From contig NZ_CP009283.1 of NCBI RefSeq assembly GCF_000758625.1, positions 3,483,501 through 3,547,500 on the forward strand: a stretch of 64,000 bases of DNA, read 5' to 3'. This DNA is from Paenibacillus sp. FSL R7-0273. Lineage in GTDB: Bacteria > Bacillota > Bacilli > Paenibacillales > Paenibacillaceae. A program made the translations under genes and the position numbers. Below are positions 27,478 through 35,917 of this stretch, one piece after another (the first letter of the stretch is position 1; each line of letters begins with the position of its first letter). The notes under the pieces are model-generated. The model was given only the letters and a program-made list of their open reading frames with translations. It had not been told where the DNA came from and made no database searches.

Positions 27478-28019
27478 CATATGAAGGGCAAAAATGCCTT
27501 TGATTTGGCCGGATGTGGCGTCCACGCTCAAATGAAAGGTAAAAATGCCTCTGATTCGGCCCAATGTGGCTGACGCGGGCAAATGAAAGGCAAAAATGCC
27601 CTTGATTTGGCCGGATGGGGCTGACGCGGTCAAATGAAAGGCAAAAATGCCAGATGTGGATGATGCGAGCAAATGAAGGGGAAAAATGCCCTTGATTTGT
27701 CCGGATGAGGCTGATGCGAGCAAAAAGAAGGGCAAAAATGCCTTTGATTTGGCCAGATGTGGCGTCCACGCTCAAATGAAAGGCAAAAATGCCTCTGATT
27801 CGGCCCAATGTGGCTGACGCGGGCAAATGAAAGGCAAAAATGCCCTTGATTTGGCCGGATGGGGCTGACGCGGTCAAATGAAAGGCAAAAATGCCAGATG
27901 TGGATGATGCGAGCAAATGAAGGGGAAAAATGCCCTTGATTTGTCCGGATGAGGCTGATGCGAGCAAAAAGAAGGGCAAAAATGCCTTTGATTCGGCCCA
28001 ATGAGCCGCTACGGGCAAA
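27478..28019. repeat. 51-bp tandem repeat array with 244-bp higher-order period
   Basis: Eleven monomers begin (at the GGCAAAAATGCC core or its variants) at 27487, 27538, 27589, 27640, 27679, 27731, 27782, 27833, 27884, 27923 and 27975. The spacings are 51, 51, 51, 39, 52, then 51, 51, 51, 39, 52 again, so 27487-27730 and 27731-27974 are two near-identical 244-bp blocks. Each monomer holds the mini-hairpin GGCA-AAAA-TGCC and a second GCC...GGC pairing. No unique spacers are present, so it is not CRISPR. All three minus-strand frames stay largely open because the period is mostly a multiple of three. The same family recurs near 49,175. Confidence 0.9.
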
Positions 28020-28034
28020 TACCTTAGCAACGTC

Positions 28035-28076
28035 AAAAAGGAGTACTCCCGAACACACAGCGGAGTACTCCTTTTT
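28035..28076. terminator. bidirectional terminator after the YesN-type gene
   Basis: AAAAAGGAGTACTCC and GGAGTACTCCTTTTT are perfect arms around an 11-14-base loop. T runs follow in both directions. It ends the minus-strand response regulator transcript and would also stop any transcript from the repeat array. Confidence 0.85.
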
Positions 28077-28086
28077 ATCTGTACCC

Positions 28087-29937
28087 CTAGGCTTTACCCG
28101 TGCGGAAGCCTTCTTCCTCCCGGTATTGGCTGGGGGTTTTGCCGGCCAGCCTGCGGAAGATCCGGGCGAAGTATTTGTAGTCGGGAATGCCGACCTGTTC
28201 GGCGATTTCGCCAACCTGCTTATCCGTCTCGCGCAGCAATTGTTTGGACTTCTCAATCCGGAAGCGGGTCACGTAATCGGAGAAGTTGATGCCGGTCTGG
28301 GCTTTGAACAGGTGGCTGAAATAGTTAGGGCTGATGGCGGTGTAATCGCTGATATCGGCTACACTGACAGGCTCCCGGTAATGTCTGGCGACGTAGTCCA
28401 GCGCTTTCTGGATCTCACTGCGCTGCACCGGCTGATCGAAGGACAGGCGGCTGGAATTCTGCTTCCACATGAACAGGCGGACGAGAAACTCTTCAGTGTC
28501 AAAGACAGTTTCGACATCGCCAAGCTCCGAGTGAAAACGGCTGCGTGAATACGCGTCCGCCATAGTCCAGCGTTCAGCCAGCTCCTCAATCCAGCCAAGC
28601 AGCTCATTAGGCCGGACTTTCATCCGCACAACCGGCCGGATGTATACATCATGCACCAGCCGCTGAAGCTGAGACGGATCACTCCAGCCGGCAAGCTGCT
28701 CTACAGGGTCGGGAAGCTCAGGCAAAGCGGAGCCGTGAGTATGTCCTTCAGCAGTTTGTGCATCCCCCGGCAAAGTCTGCTGACCCGTTTCTTCTCCATC
28801 TCCAGCCCCGTTCCCAGCACCACCACCTGATCCTACGCCTGCTCTTGCATCAGTCCCGGTTCTAGCGCCACCACCTGATTCAACTCCATGTCCAACGCCA
28901 GCCCCAGTTCCAGCCCCACCACCCAATCCAACGCCAGCCCCACCCCCAGCACCCGCACCATAAACATGCAACCCGCCATGCCCGTGATAGAACAACTCAG
29001 CCTTCAGCTCCTCTAGCTCGCCAAAGGCTGAACCGAACGATGCCGGCCAGGCCTGCGGACCGGCAGCCATACGGTGCTCAGAGCTTATGCGCACGGAAAC
29101 AGTGAACGGCAAATATTTTCTCGCGTGATGCAAAATATGTTCATAGAATAACAGAAGCTCCTCCTGATCAGAGCAGGCCTCAGACAGCTGAATCCACAGC
29201 CCGATGCTCTGCCGGTCCCAGTCAAAAACATTGCAGCAGAGCTTACTGTCTGCCAGCTCCTCAATAATTCGCATCATCACGTACTTGAACAGGGAGAGGT
29301 CCTTGGGATGAAACGTCTGTGACAATGCGCTATAACGGTCGATGCTGACCATCCCCAACATGAATACCGCCTCCGGCCGGTGCCAATTCACAAAATCACA
29401 GGTGCTGTTCAGCTTGGAGGGGGACTGCACGGCGCCGGAGCGGATATCGAGAATAAGCTGCTTGCGCAGCAGCGGCTGGCTGTCCTGCAGATGCTTGCGC
29501 TCCTCAATGGAGAGCAGCATTTTCTCCCGGTCGGCTTCAATTTCATTGCGGGCCTGGCCGAGAATCTCCAGCAGCTCCTGGTAACCCGAGGTTACCTTCA
29601 GCAAATAGCCCAGCGCCCCAAGCATAACCGCCTTACGGGCGAATTCAAATTCCTGGAAGCTCGACAAAATAATCACCTTAACCCGCGGCATCAGCCGCTT
29701 CAGCTCCTCCGTCAGCTCCAGCCCGTTCATCCGGGGCATCACGACATCCGTAATAACAATGTCAGGACTAAGCTGTCTGCACAGCTCCAGCGCTTCCTCA
29801 CCATCCTCAGCCTCGCCAACGATCTCAAACCCATGCTCCTCCAGCGGAAAAGCATAACGGAACCGTTCGCGGATCAGCGCTTCGTCATCCACAACGATAC
29901 AGCGTATTTTATCCAGTACCACCGAATTAGTGCCCAT
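28087..29937 (-). CDS. YesN-type response regulator (receiver plus AraC DNA-binding domain)
   Basis: 616 residues. The receiver domain (about 5-125) has VVDDE and the phosphorylated Asp in ITDVVMPRMNG. The C-terminal 100 residues are an AraC/XylS double helix-turn-helix (VADISDYTAISPNYFSHLF, VGEIAEQVGIPDYKYFARIF). Residues about 317-382 are an unusual low-complexity Gly/Ala insert made of G-A-G-, G-V-G- and G-G-G-type runs. The ATG has AAAGGAG upstream and overlaps the last 11 bases of the histidine kinase gene. It should be phosphorylated by that kinase and control a nearby or distant transporter. Confidence 0.92.
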   Translation of the reverse strand: MGTNSVVLDKIRCIVVDDEALIRERFRYAFPLEEHGFEIVGEAEDGEEALELCRQLSPDIVITDVVMPRMNGLELTEELKRLMPRVKVIILSSFQEFEFARKAVMLGALGYLLKVTSGYQELLEILGQARNEIEADREKMLLSIEERKHLQDSQPLLRKQLILDIRSGAVQSPSKLNSTCDFVNWHRPEAVFMLGMVSIDRYSALSQTFHPKDLSLFKYVMMRIIEELADSKLCCNVFDWDRQSIGLWIQLSEACSDQEELLLFYEHILHHARKYLPFTVSVRISSEHRMAAGPQAWPASFGSAFGELEELKAELFYHGHGGLHVYGAGAGGGAGVGLGGGAGTGAGVGHGVESGGGARTGTDARAGVGSGGGAGNGAGDGEETGQQTLPGDAQTAEGHTHGSALPELPDPVEQLAGWSDPSQLQRLVHDVYIRPVVRMKVRPNELLGWIEELAERWTMADAYSRSRFHSELGDVETVFDTEEFLVRLFMWKQNSSRLSFDQPVQRSEIQKALDYVARHYREPVSVADISDYTAISPNYFSHLFKAQTGINFSDYVTRFRIEKSKQLLRETDKQVGEIAEQVGIPDYKYFARIFRRLAGKTPSQYREEEGFRTGKA

Positions 29938-31696
29938 CTGCGGGTGCTCCTTTCACTGCCGGGAATGAAATGATGATTGTCGTGCCGGCTCCCTCCGTGC
30001 TTTCAATCTTAAGGCCGTAAGCATCGCCGAACTGCAGCTGCAGACGTTCATGGACATTGCGCAGTCCCATCGATGAATAGCGGGGAAGCCCTGCGTCAGC
30101 ATCGGAATCGGAATCAGAATCAGAGTTGGAAGGATCCAGCAGGCCGGCAAGACGGTCCGGAGCGATACCGGTACCATTATCCGCTACATACAGCTGCACG
30201 AGCCGGGAGTTTATCTGCTTTCCGCCGACAATGATTTGCCCGTCACCGCGCCGTTTCTCTTTTATTCCGTGAAAAATCGCGTTTTCCACTATCGGCTGCA
30301 GCGTCAGCTTTAATAGGCTATAGTCCAGAAGCTCATCATCAACGTTAAAATGAACCTCAAACTTGTTCTGATAGCGGATTTGCTGCAAAAACACATAATG
30401 CCTCAGTCCCTGCAGCTCATTGCGCAGACTGGTCAGCGCCTCACCTTTGCCCATCGAATAATCCAGCAGATTAACGAGCGCATGCAGCACCTTGGCGATT
30501 TCATCCGTCCGCTTCAGGTCGACCAGGGCATTGATGGAATTGAGCGTATTGTAGAGAAAATGCGGGTTAATCTGGGCCTGCAGCGCACGGAACTCGTATT
30601 GCTTTTTCATCTTTTCAATCCTCAGCTTGTCGTCGATCAGCTCTCCGATATGGTCCAGCATCACATTAAAGGAATCGGCGAGGGTACGGAATTCATCCTT
30701 GCGCTTTAACTGGACACGCAGCCCCAGATTGCCCTTCTGGATGCGGCGCATCTGCAGAATCAGGCCTGAGATCGGACCGTCGATATATCGGGCAAGAAAG
30801 AAGGAGATAACTAGCGACAGCAGGATAAAAAATAATACAAGATAGATAGCATAAGCCCTCAGCTGAGTGACCGGTGCGAGAATATCCTGCTTGCCGACAA
30901 AGCTGGCCAGACGCCAATCCTGCGAGTTGGGGCTGCCGAACAGAGCCACGAATTCTCCGCCGTTCTCCGCATAAAGCGGGTGGAAGCCCCCGGCATCCTG
31001 CTGTAGGTAATTTTGAATCTGGGGAAAAAGCCCGCTGTATTCATCCTGCCGTACCTTAACAGAGCTGAGAATTGGCTGGATTTCCGGATTGAACAGTAAA
31101 ATAGAGGTAGTAGGGGAGGGATTCATGCCGGCAATCAGCTCATTAAGGGCCAACAGATCAATATCCGCCGCCAGGATACCCTGAATATCCATCCCCCTGT
31201 AAACGGTTACGGCCATGGTTAGGACAAGGCCTTTATTCTCCGACTGGTAAGGTCCGGCGGTCTGCAGAGAGGTCCAGCTGGTCCGGGCGCCGTTAAACAG
31301 CTTTTCCATAAAGGGTTCCGGCAGCACGGTGGTCTGCACCGTTTCATAAATCGAATGATCGGGGGCAATGAAATACATGCCTCTTGAAAAAGGATACACG
31401 GAATACTGATACATGCGCAGAACACGGGTTACGCCTTCACGCGACTGGTCTGTTTCCGACAGCTTACCGGCCAGCTGGCCGAGCGGAGCTTTGATGTCCG
31501 AAAGAATCCGTTCCAGCTGCTCAGATTGACGGTCAGAATAGGATTTCATCTGGCTCATCTGTTTTTCGGTCAGCAGGTCTGTAATATACCGGTAGGCGAT
31601 CAGGCTGATCGACAGCGCAACCGTCAGCATGCAGGCGAGGATGATCACGAACATTTTGAAGCGGATTTTGTGCATAAAAAGCAGCAGCTTTCTCAT
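29927..31696 (-). CDS. YesM-type sensor histidine kinase
   Basis: 589 residues. An N-terminal membrane helix, an extracellular Cache-like sensor region (about 35-280), a second helix near 290, a HAMP linker, then the His_kinase domain with QINPHFLYNTLNS (phosphorylated His near 378) and an HATPase domain (VENAIFHG, DNGTGI, GLRNVHERL). A short Asp/Ser run (SDSDSDSDAD) lies between the N and G boxes. It is the first gene of a two-gene operon with the YesN-type regulator, divergent from the peptide-binding protein at 31910. Confidence 0.92.
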   Translation of the reverse strand: MRKLLLFMHKIRFKMFVIILACMLTVALSISLIAYRYITDLLTEKQMSQMKSYSDRQSEQLERILSDIKAPLGQLAGKLSETDQSREGVTRVLRMYQYSVYPFSRGMYFIAPDHSIYETVQTTVLPEPFMEKLFNGARTSWTSLQTAGPYQSENKGLVLTMAVTVYRGMDIQGILAADIDLLALNELIAGMNPSPTTSILLFNPEIQPILSSVKVRQDEYSGLFPQIQNYLQQDAGGFHPLYAENGGEFVALFGSPNSQDWRLASFVGKQDILAPVTQLRAYAIYLVLFFILLSLVISFFLARYIDGPISGLILQMRRIQKGNLGLRVQLKRKDEFRTLADSFNVMLDHIGELIDDKLRIEKMKKQYEFRALQAQINPHFLYNTLNSINALVDLKRTDEIAKVLHALVNLLDYSMGKGEALTSLRNELQGLRHYVFLQQIRYQNKFEVHFNVDDELLDYSLLKLTLQPIVENAIFHGIKEKRRGDGQIIVGGKQINSRLVQLYVADNGTGIAPDRLAGLLDPSNSDSDSDSDADAGLPRYSSMGLRNVHERLQLQFGDAYGLKIESTEGAGTTIIISFPAVKGAPADGH

Positions 31697-31909
31697 AGCC
31701 GGCGTTCCTCCGCATTTTTGACCTGTAGGTCCAGTTTAACGACCCGTTTTCGCCGGTGTCAATGTGCGGTGGAAAGTGGATAGATTTCTCCACCTTTTTG
31801 TAGCTGTGTAGGATATGCTACCAGACTTAGACAAATTACGACATGCATCCGTTCTAGTTCATGGTATCATCTATTAGTCTATTAATATTGTAACGCTGGG
31901 GGAGCATGA

Positions 31910-33499
31910 ATGAAGAGGCTGATGAAGTTTATAATGGTGTTGGCTATACTTACCGGATTATCCGGTGCTGACGGGGGGATGGCATCCGCTGTTCAGGCGA
32001 AGCAGGTGCTGCGGGTAGGGCTTAGTGTCATACCGTTTTCGCTGGATCCGGCAACTACGATTGACGGGGGAACATCATCAATTGTTAGAGGCTTGTTTGA
32101 GGGGCTGGTCCGGCTGGATGAGAGAGGTCAGGCCGTTCCGGCTATGGCTAAGTCGTGGAAGATATCTGCAGACGGTAAAATCTATACCTTTACCCTGCGA
32201 TCCGGTGTGAAATGGAGCAACGGGCAGGCTGTAAAGGCAGCAGATTTTGAATATGCGTGGAAACGGGCACTGGCACCGGCCACCTTTAGCTCCCGGGCTT
32301 TCAGAATGTATTCCATTGCCGGAGCCCAGGCCTACCACGAAGGCAAGGTTAAGGACGCTTCAAAGGTGGGTATAAAAGCGCTGAATGACTCTACCCTGCA
32401 GGTGACGCTGTCGGAAAAAACTGCTTATTTTACCCAGCTGCTGGCTGACGATGTGTATATGCCTGTTCCTGCGCAGACTGTTAAAAAGGATAGCGAGTGG
32501 GGCCGGAGCATGAAAACAATGGTTACGAACGGACCGTTCAAGCTGAAGCAATGGACCGGCAGTGCCATAACGCTCAGCAAAAATACAGCATATTACCTGG
32601 CCAAAGACATCCGTCTTACCGAGGTGCAGCTGCTTACACCCAAGTCTGGAACCGAATCAACGACTGAGGCTTATCTGAATAATGAGGTGGACTGGGCAGG
32701 CGGAACGGAATCCATCCAATACAGTGCGCTTGATCAGGAATCGGCAAAAGCACTTAAGGCTTTTCCGCTGGGGGGCACCTTTTATTATCAGTTTAACCCC
32801 AATAAAGCCCCATTTCATAATCTGAAAATCCGTAAAGCACTTGCTATGGCGTTAGACCGTGAACTATTCGGCGGCATTCCCGCCTATGGTTTAATTCCAT
32901 ACGGTGTGCGGGGAGCGAAGCTGGATTACCGCTCGGAGATTAGTGATGAAGGCTACATCAGCGAGGATATTGCGCAGGCCAAAAGATTGCTGCAGGAAGG
33001 ACTTAAAGAAGAGGGGCTTACGAAGCTCCCAAGCTTCAAGATTAGCCTCAATGAAGGCTATGATCATACTCAGGTGGCTATGATTGTCATCAGCAGCTGG
33101 ATCAAGAATCTTGGTGTCGAAGCCGAAATCGAGCTGCTGACCTGGGAGGACCAGCTGGCGAACCGTTATAGCGGTAATTATACGGTGGCCCGGGGCGGAT
33201 GGAGTGCTGATTTTAACGATCCGGCTAATTTCATGGAGTTCCTTACATCGGCAAGTCCGGAAAATAATACAAGCTGGCACAATAAACAATACGACGCTTA
33301 CGTGCAGCAGGCCCGGCATACGGATAAAGTGCAGGAACGGATGGCACTGTACGGCAAGGCAGAAAAGCTCCTAATGGATGAAATGGTTTTGCTCCCGCTA
33401 TTTTATAATTTCACGCATGTTCTGCATAAACCTAATCTTAACGGTGTGTACGTTAACTTTGATAGAACAATAAATTTCACCAGGGGATACTTTAATTAG
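31910..33499 (+). CDS. peptide ABC transporter substrate-binding protein (family 5, OppA/DppE type)
   Basis: 529 residues. The family 5 features are LRVGLSVIPFSLDPATTIDG at the mature N-terminus, then GLFEGLVRLDERG and the signature segment of an oligopeptide binder. The signal sequence ends in ASAVQA without any lipobox cysteine, which is odd for a Gram-positive binder: it should be cleaved by signal peptidase I and released, unless it binds a membrane partner. The ATG has GGGGGAG upstream. No permease or ATPase gene follows, so it is an orphan. The divergent YesMN pair may regulate it, but such pairs more often serve sugar transporters. Confidence 0.85.
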   Translation: MKRLMKFIMVLAILTGLSGADGGMASAVQAKQVLRVGLSVIPFSLDPATTIDGGTSSIVRGLFEGLVRLDERGQAVPAMAKSWKISADGKIYTFTLRSGVKWSNGQAVKAADFEYAWKRALAPATFSSRAFRMYSIAGAQAYHEGKVKDASKVGIKALNDSTLQVTLSEKTAYFTQLLADDVYMPVPAQTVKKDSEWGRSMKTMVTNGPFKLKQWTGSAITLSKNTAYYLAKDIRLTEVQLLTPKSGTESTTEAYLNNEVDWAGGTESIQYSALDQESAKALKAFPLGGTFYYQFNPNKAPFHNLKIRKALAMALDRELFGGIPAYGLIPYGVRGAKLDYRSEISDEGYISEDIAQAKRLLQEGLKEEGLTKLPSFKISLNEGYDHTQVAMIVISSWIKNLGVEAEIELLTWEDQLANRYSGNYTVARGGWSADFNDPANFMEFLTSASPENNTSWHNKQYDAYVQQARHTDKVQERMALYGKAEKLLMDEMVLLPLFYNFTHVLHKPNLNGVYVNFDRTINFTRGYFN

Positions 33500-33572
33500 A
33501 CCTGCCGTCCAAATAGTGATGCTATGCTGATAGAATTAAGAGTATTCGACTACTAAAAAAGGAGAGATTACG

Positions 33573-34472
33573 ATGAAGCTGCTTAATTACGTACGGAACG
33601 GCGGTTACCGGCTGGGGATACATACGGATGCAGGGATTATAGACGTTGCCGGTGCAGCTGCAGCCAGCGGTCAGACGGAATTAGCGGACCTGGATATCCA
33701 CCAGGCCATTTCAGGAGGAGACACAGTTCTCGATAAGCTGCTTACTCTTACAGATTTCGTTACCGGAAAACCGGACAACAGCCATTTGCTGCTTGATGAA
33801 AATGGGCTTACTTTCGGACCGGCAGTGAACCGTCCGGGCAAAATCCTCTGCGTCGGCCTCAACTACCGCAAGCATGCAGAAGAGACGGGTTCGGCGATCC
33901 CGCAGACTCCGATTTTGTTCAGCAAATTCAGCAATGCATTGGCCGGGCATCTGGAGGATGTTCCTTTACCCGCAGTGTCGCAGCAAGTAGATTATGAGGC
34001 AGAGCTGGCCATTGTTATCGGCCGTACAGCCAGCAACATCAGCAAAGAGGAGGCTCTGGATTACGTCTTTGGCTATTGCTGTGCGAATGATCTGTCAGCG
34101 CGTGATTTGCAGTTCCGGACCCAGCAATGGCTGCTTGGCAAAACCTGTGACAAGTTTGCTCCTGTGGGGCCGTATCTGGTCACAGCGGATGAGGTGCGTG
34201 AGCCCAATGCGCTGAGCATTTCCTGCTACGTTAACGGTGAGGTGCGGCAAGCGTCCAACACATCGGATATGATTTTCCATTGTGATGAAATCATCAGCTT
34301 CGCTTCACAGCATATGACGCTGGAGCCGGGGGACATTATATTAACCGGCACACCGGAAGGAGTAGTCCTCGGTTATCCGACGGAGAAGCAGGTGTATCTG
34401 CAGGCTGGTGATGTTGTGACGGTTGAGATTGAGAAGCTGGGCAGGCTGACCAATACAATGACGGCACTTTAG
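33573..34472 (+). CDS. fumarylacetoacetate hydrolase family protein
   Basis: 299 residues. The C-terminal FAH fold (about 85-299) has KILCVGLNYRKHAEE, the metal-binding E-x-E in DYEAELAIVIG and the later D in NDLSARDLQ, plus TGTPEGV. An N-terminal cap of about 80 residues precedes it. Relatives include acylpyruvases, oxaloacetate decarboxylases and 2-keto-3-deoxy-sugar-acid enzymes. ATG start with AAAGGAG upstream; single gene ended by its own terminator. The substrate cannot be chosen between these. Confidence 0.9.
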   Translation: MKLLNYVRNGGYRLGIHTDAGIIDVAGAAAASGQTELADLDIHQAISGGDTVLDKLLTLTDFVTGKPDNSHLLLDENGLTFGPAVNRPGKILCVGLNYRKHAEETGSAIPQTPILFSKFSNALAGHLEDVPLPAVSQQVDYEAELAIVIGRTASNISKEEALDYVFGYCCANDLSARDLQFRTQQWLLGKTCDKFAPVGPYLVTADEVREPNALSISCYVNGEVRQASNTSDMIFHCDEIISFASQHMTLEPGDIILTGTPEGVVLGYPTEKQVYLQAGDVVTVEIEKLGRLTNTMTAL

Positions 34473-34485
34473 GTTTATAACAAAC

Positions 34486-34528
34486 AAGACCGTGATCTCT
34501 GTGTTACAGCAGAGGCTACGGTCTTTTT
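34486..34528 (+). terminator. intrinsic terminator of the FAH-family gene
   Basis: AAGACCGT (34486-34493) pairs with ACGGTCTT (34518-34525) and the inner CTCTG with CAGAG. TTTTT follows. Confidence 0.85.
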
Positions 34529-34740
34529 CCATTTGATTATTGGAGGATGCTTACATTTAAGTAGAAGAAACAGGATTTGATTCTCAATTGGACTGAGAAT
34601 GACACTTCTCCGACAAACCCTGTCGGCATACCCGATATGCATAAACTTTTCAACAATTCCCAAAAAGCTCATAAGCGGCAGCCAAAACCCGGCATTTAAA
34701 ATTCAGGTGCGGCATAGTCTAAAGTATTCTTACCGAAGTA

Positions 34741-34816
34741 AACTTTTTTAGCAAATGTTGAGGCGCAGAGAACGCTAGGGATTTAGCCTGCCGCAAGGGA
34801 CGGTGGCCACCGAACT
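34741..34816 (+). promoter_or_regulatory. structured leader directly before hydE (possible riboswitch, class unassigned)
   Basis: No Shine-Dalgarno lies at a normal distance before the hydE ATG; the closest purine run (AAGGGA, 34795-34800) is some 16 bases away. Instead the 75 bases before the ATG fold well: GCTA/TAGC around GGGATT, TGCC-GCAA-GGGA, and the palindrome GGTGGCCACC ending 6 bases before the ATG. Order and short motifs (GGCGCAGAG, then AGGGATTTA, then CACCGAAC) loosely recall the class I c-di-GMP (GEMM) aptamer, but its conserved P2 hairpin with GAAA loop is not visible, so I do not assign it. The rest of the 34,529-34,740 gap holds ATTCTCA-N7-TGAGAAT (about 34,580-34,600) and no gene. 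Confidence 0.3.
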
Positions 34817-35866
34817 ATGGAAGTTTTGCTTAACAAATTATCAGAGCAGCATGAGCTGACTGAAGAAGAAATCGTCTGGTTTCTCGGGAATCTTACTCCT
34901 GAATGGAAACAGCAGCTGTACTGCCGGGCATCAGAGGTCCGTAAGCAGCAATATGGTGTAAGCGTTTACTCGCGTGGATTGATTGAGTTCTCCAGCTTTT
35001 GCAGGCAGGATTGCCTGTATTGCGGACTGCGCAGGTCCAATTCCAGTGCAGAGCGTTACCGGCTCACGGAGGAAGAAATTATCGAGTGTGCTGCGGAAGG
35101 CTATGAGCTTGGTTACCGTTCTTTTGTCCTGCAGAGCGGGGAGGATATCCATTATTCTGAGCAGATAATGACCTCCATTGTCGGAAGGCTGAAGCGGCGT
35201 TTCCCGGATGCTGCTATCACCCTGTCAGTCGGTGAACAGAGTGAAACCTTTTACCGCGCATTATATAATGCCGGAGCGGACCGCTATCTGCTGCGCCACG
35301 AGACTGCATCGCGCACCCTGTACGAATCCCTGCATCCGGGCATGTCGTTCGATAACCGCATGGACTGCCTGCACATCCTCCGGGAGATCGGCTATCAGGT
35401 GGGGGCGGGCTTCATGGTCGGTCTTCCCGGCCAGACACACCGGCATCTTGCTGAGGATCTGTTGTTTCTAAAAGCATTCCAGCCCGAGATGATCGGCATA
35501 GGCCCGTTTATCCCGCATAGTGCTACACCGCTAAACGGAGCGGCAGGCGGGACGGTGGAAGATACGCTGGTGATGATCGCGATGGCTAGACTTATGGTGC
35601 CGGATGCCCTAATGCCTGCAACTACTGCAATGGGAACACTGGACCCGTCCGGCCGGGAAAAAGCGCTCCAGGCAGGGGCAAATGTCGTCATGCCTATCCT
35701 GTCACCGCTGCAGATCCGCAGCAAATACGCCCTGTATGAGCAAAAAATCTGCATGGGCGATGAACCGGAGCATTGCCGCAGCTGCCTTGAAATGCGGATC
35801 GCCGTCTCCGGCTACCGGATGGAGTTTAGCCGGGGGGATCATTGCAGCTATAAGGCACAACTATAA
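34817..35866 (+). CDS. hydE: [FeFe]-hydrogenase maturase HydE, radical SAM
   Basis: 349 residues. The radical SAM cluster motif is FCRQDCLYCGLR (CX3CX2C) near residue 63. A second, C-terminal cysteine set CMGDEPEHCRSC (CX7CX2C) corresponds to the auxiliary cluster site known from some HydE proteins. HydE works with HydG and HydF to build the diiron subcluster of the H-cluster. It lies 313 bases before the pyruvate oxidoreductase genes, with a promoter-like region between them, so hydE may be a separate transcript. ATG 34817 is the only reasonable start although no ribosome site precedes it. Confidence 0.92.
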   Translation: MEVLLNKLSEQHELTEEEIVWFLGNLTPEWKQQLYCRASEVRKQQYGVSVYSRGLIEFSSFCRQDCLYCGLRRSNSSAERYRLTEEEIIECAAEGYELGYRSFVLQSGEDIHYSEQIMTSIVGRLKRRFPDAAITLSVGEQSETFYRALYNAGADRYLLRHETASRTLYESLHPGMSFDNRMDCLHILREIGYQVGAGFMVGLPGQTHRHLAEDLLFLKAFQPEMIGIGPFIPHSATPLNGAAGGTVEDTLVMIAMARLMVPDALMPATTAMGTLDPSGREKALQAGANVVMPILSPLQIRSKYALYEQKICMGDEPEHCRSCLEMRIAVSGYRMEFSRGDHCSYKAQL

Positions 35867-35873
35867 AACAGTA

Positions 35874-35917
35874 AGTGAATATTTTCACTATATAGAATGA
35901 ATTTGAAAACTTATATT
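35874..35917 (+). promoter_or_regulatory. Fnr-like site and -10 box before the oxidoreductase-hydrogenase operon
   Basis: AGTGAATATTTTCACT (35874-35889) is a perfect inverted repeat of form AGTGA-N6-TCACT, 8 of 10 matches to the Bacillus Fnr consensus TGTGA-N6-TCACA. TATATT (35912-35917) would place the start near 35924, putting the palindrome centre at about -42, the classical class II activator position. No good -35 is seen, as expected for an activated promoter. It predicts induction without oxygen. Confidence 0.55.

Noticed and set aside
27478..28019. CRISPR array
   Set aside because: Units are contiguous and differ only by small changes; there are no unique spacers and no cas genes nearby.
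27380..28256. Long minus-strand reading frames of repeated 17-residue units (IKGIFALHLPASATLG-like)
   Set aside because: They arise from the 51-bp DNA repeats, which keep all three minus-strand frames open. They lack ribosome sites and run into neighbouring genes, and the frame changes at each 244-bp block.
27949..28548. 199-codon plus-strand frame overlapping the YesN-type gene
   Set aside because: It starts within the repeat array and runs antisense to the AraC DNA-binding domain; it is a shadow.
34576..34606. Fur or PerR box at ATTCTCA-N7-TGAGAAT
   Set aside because: Arm sequence and 7-base spacing do not match the 7-1-7 Fur/PerR pattern; left as an inverted repeat only.
34741..34816. 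Firm call of a c-di-GMP class I riboswitch before hydE
   Set aside because: Only short, loosely ordered motif matches; the conserved P2 helix with GAAA tetraloop is absent. Kept as an unassigned leader.
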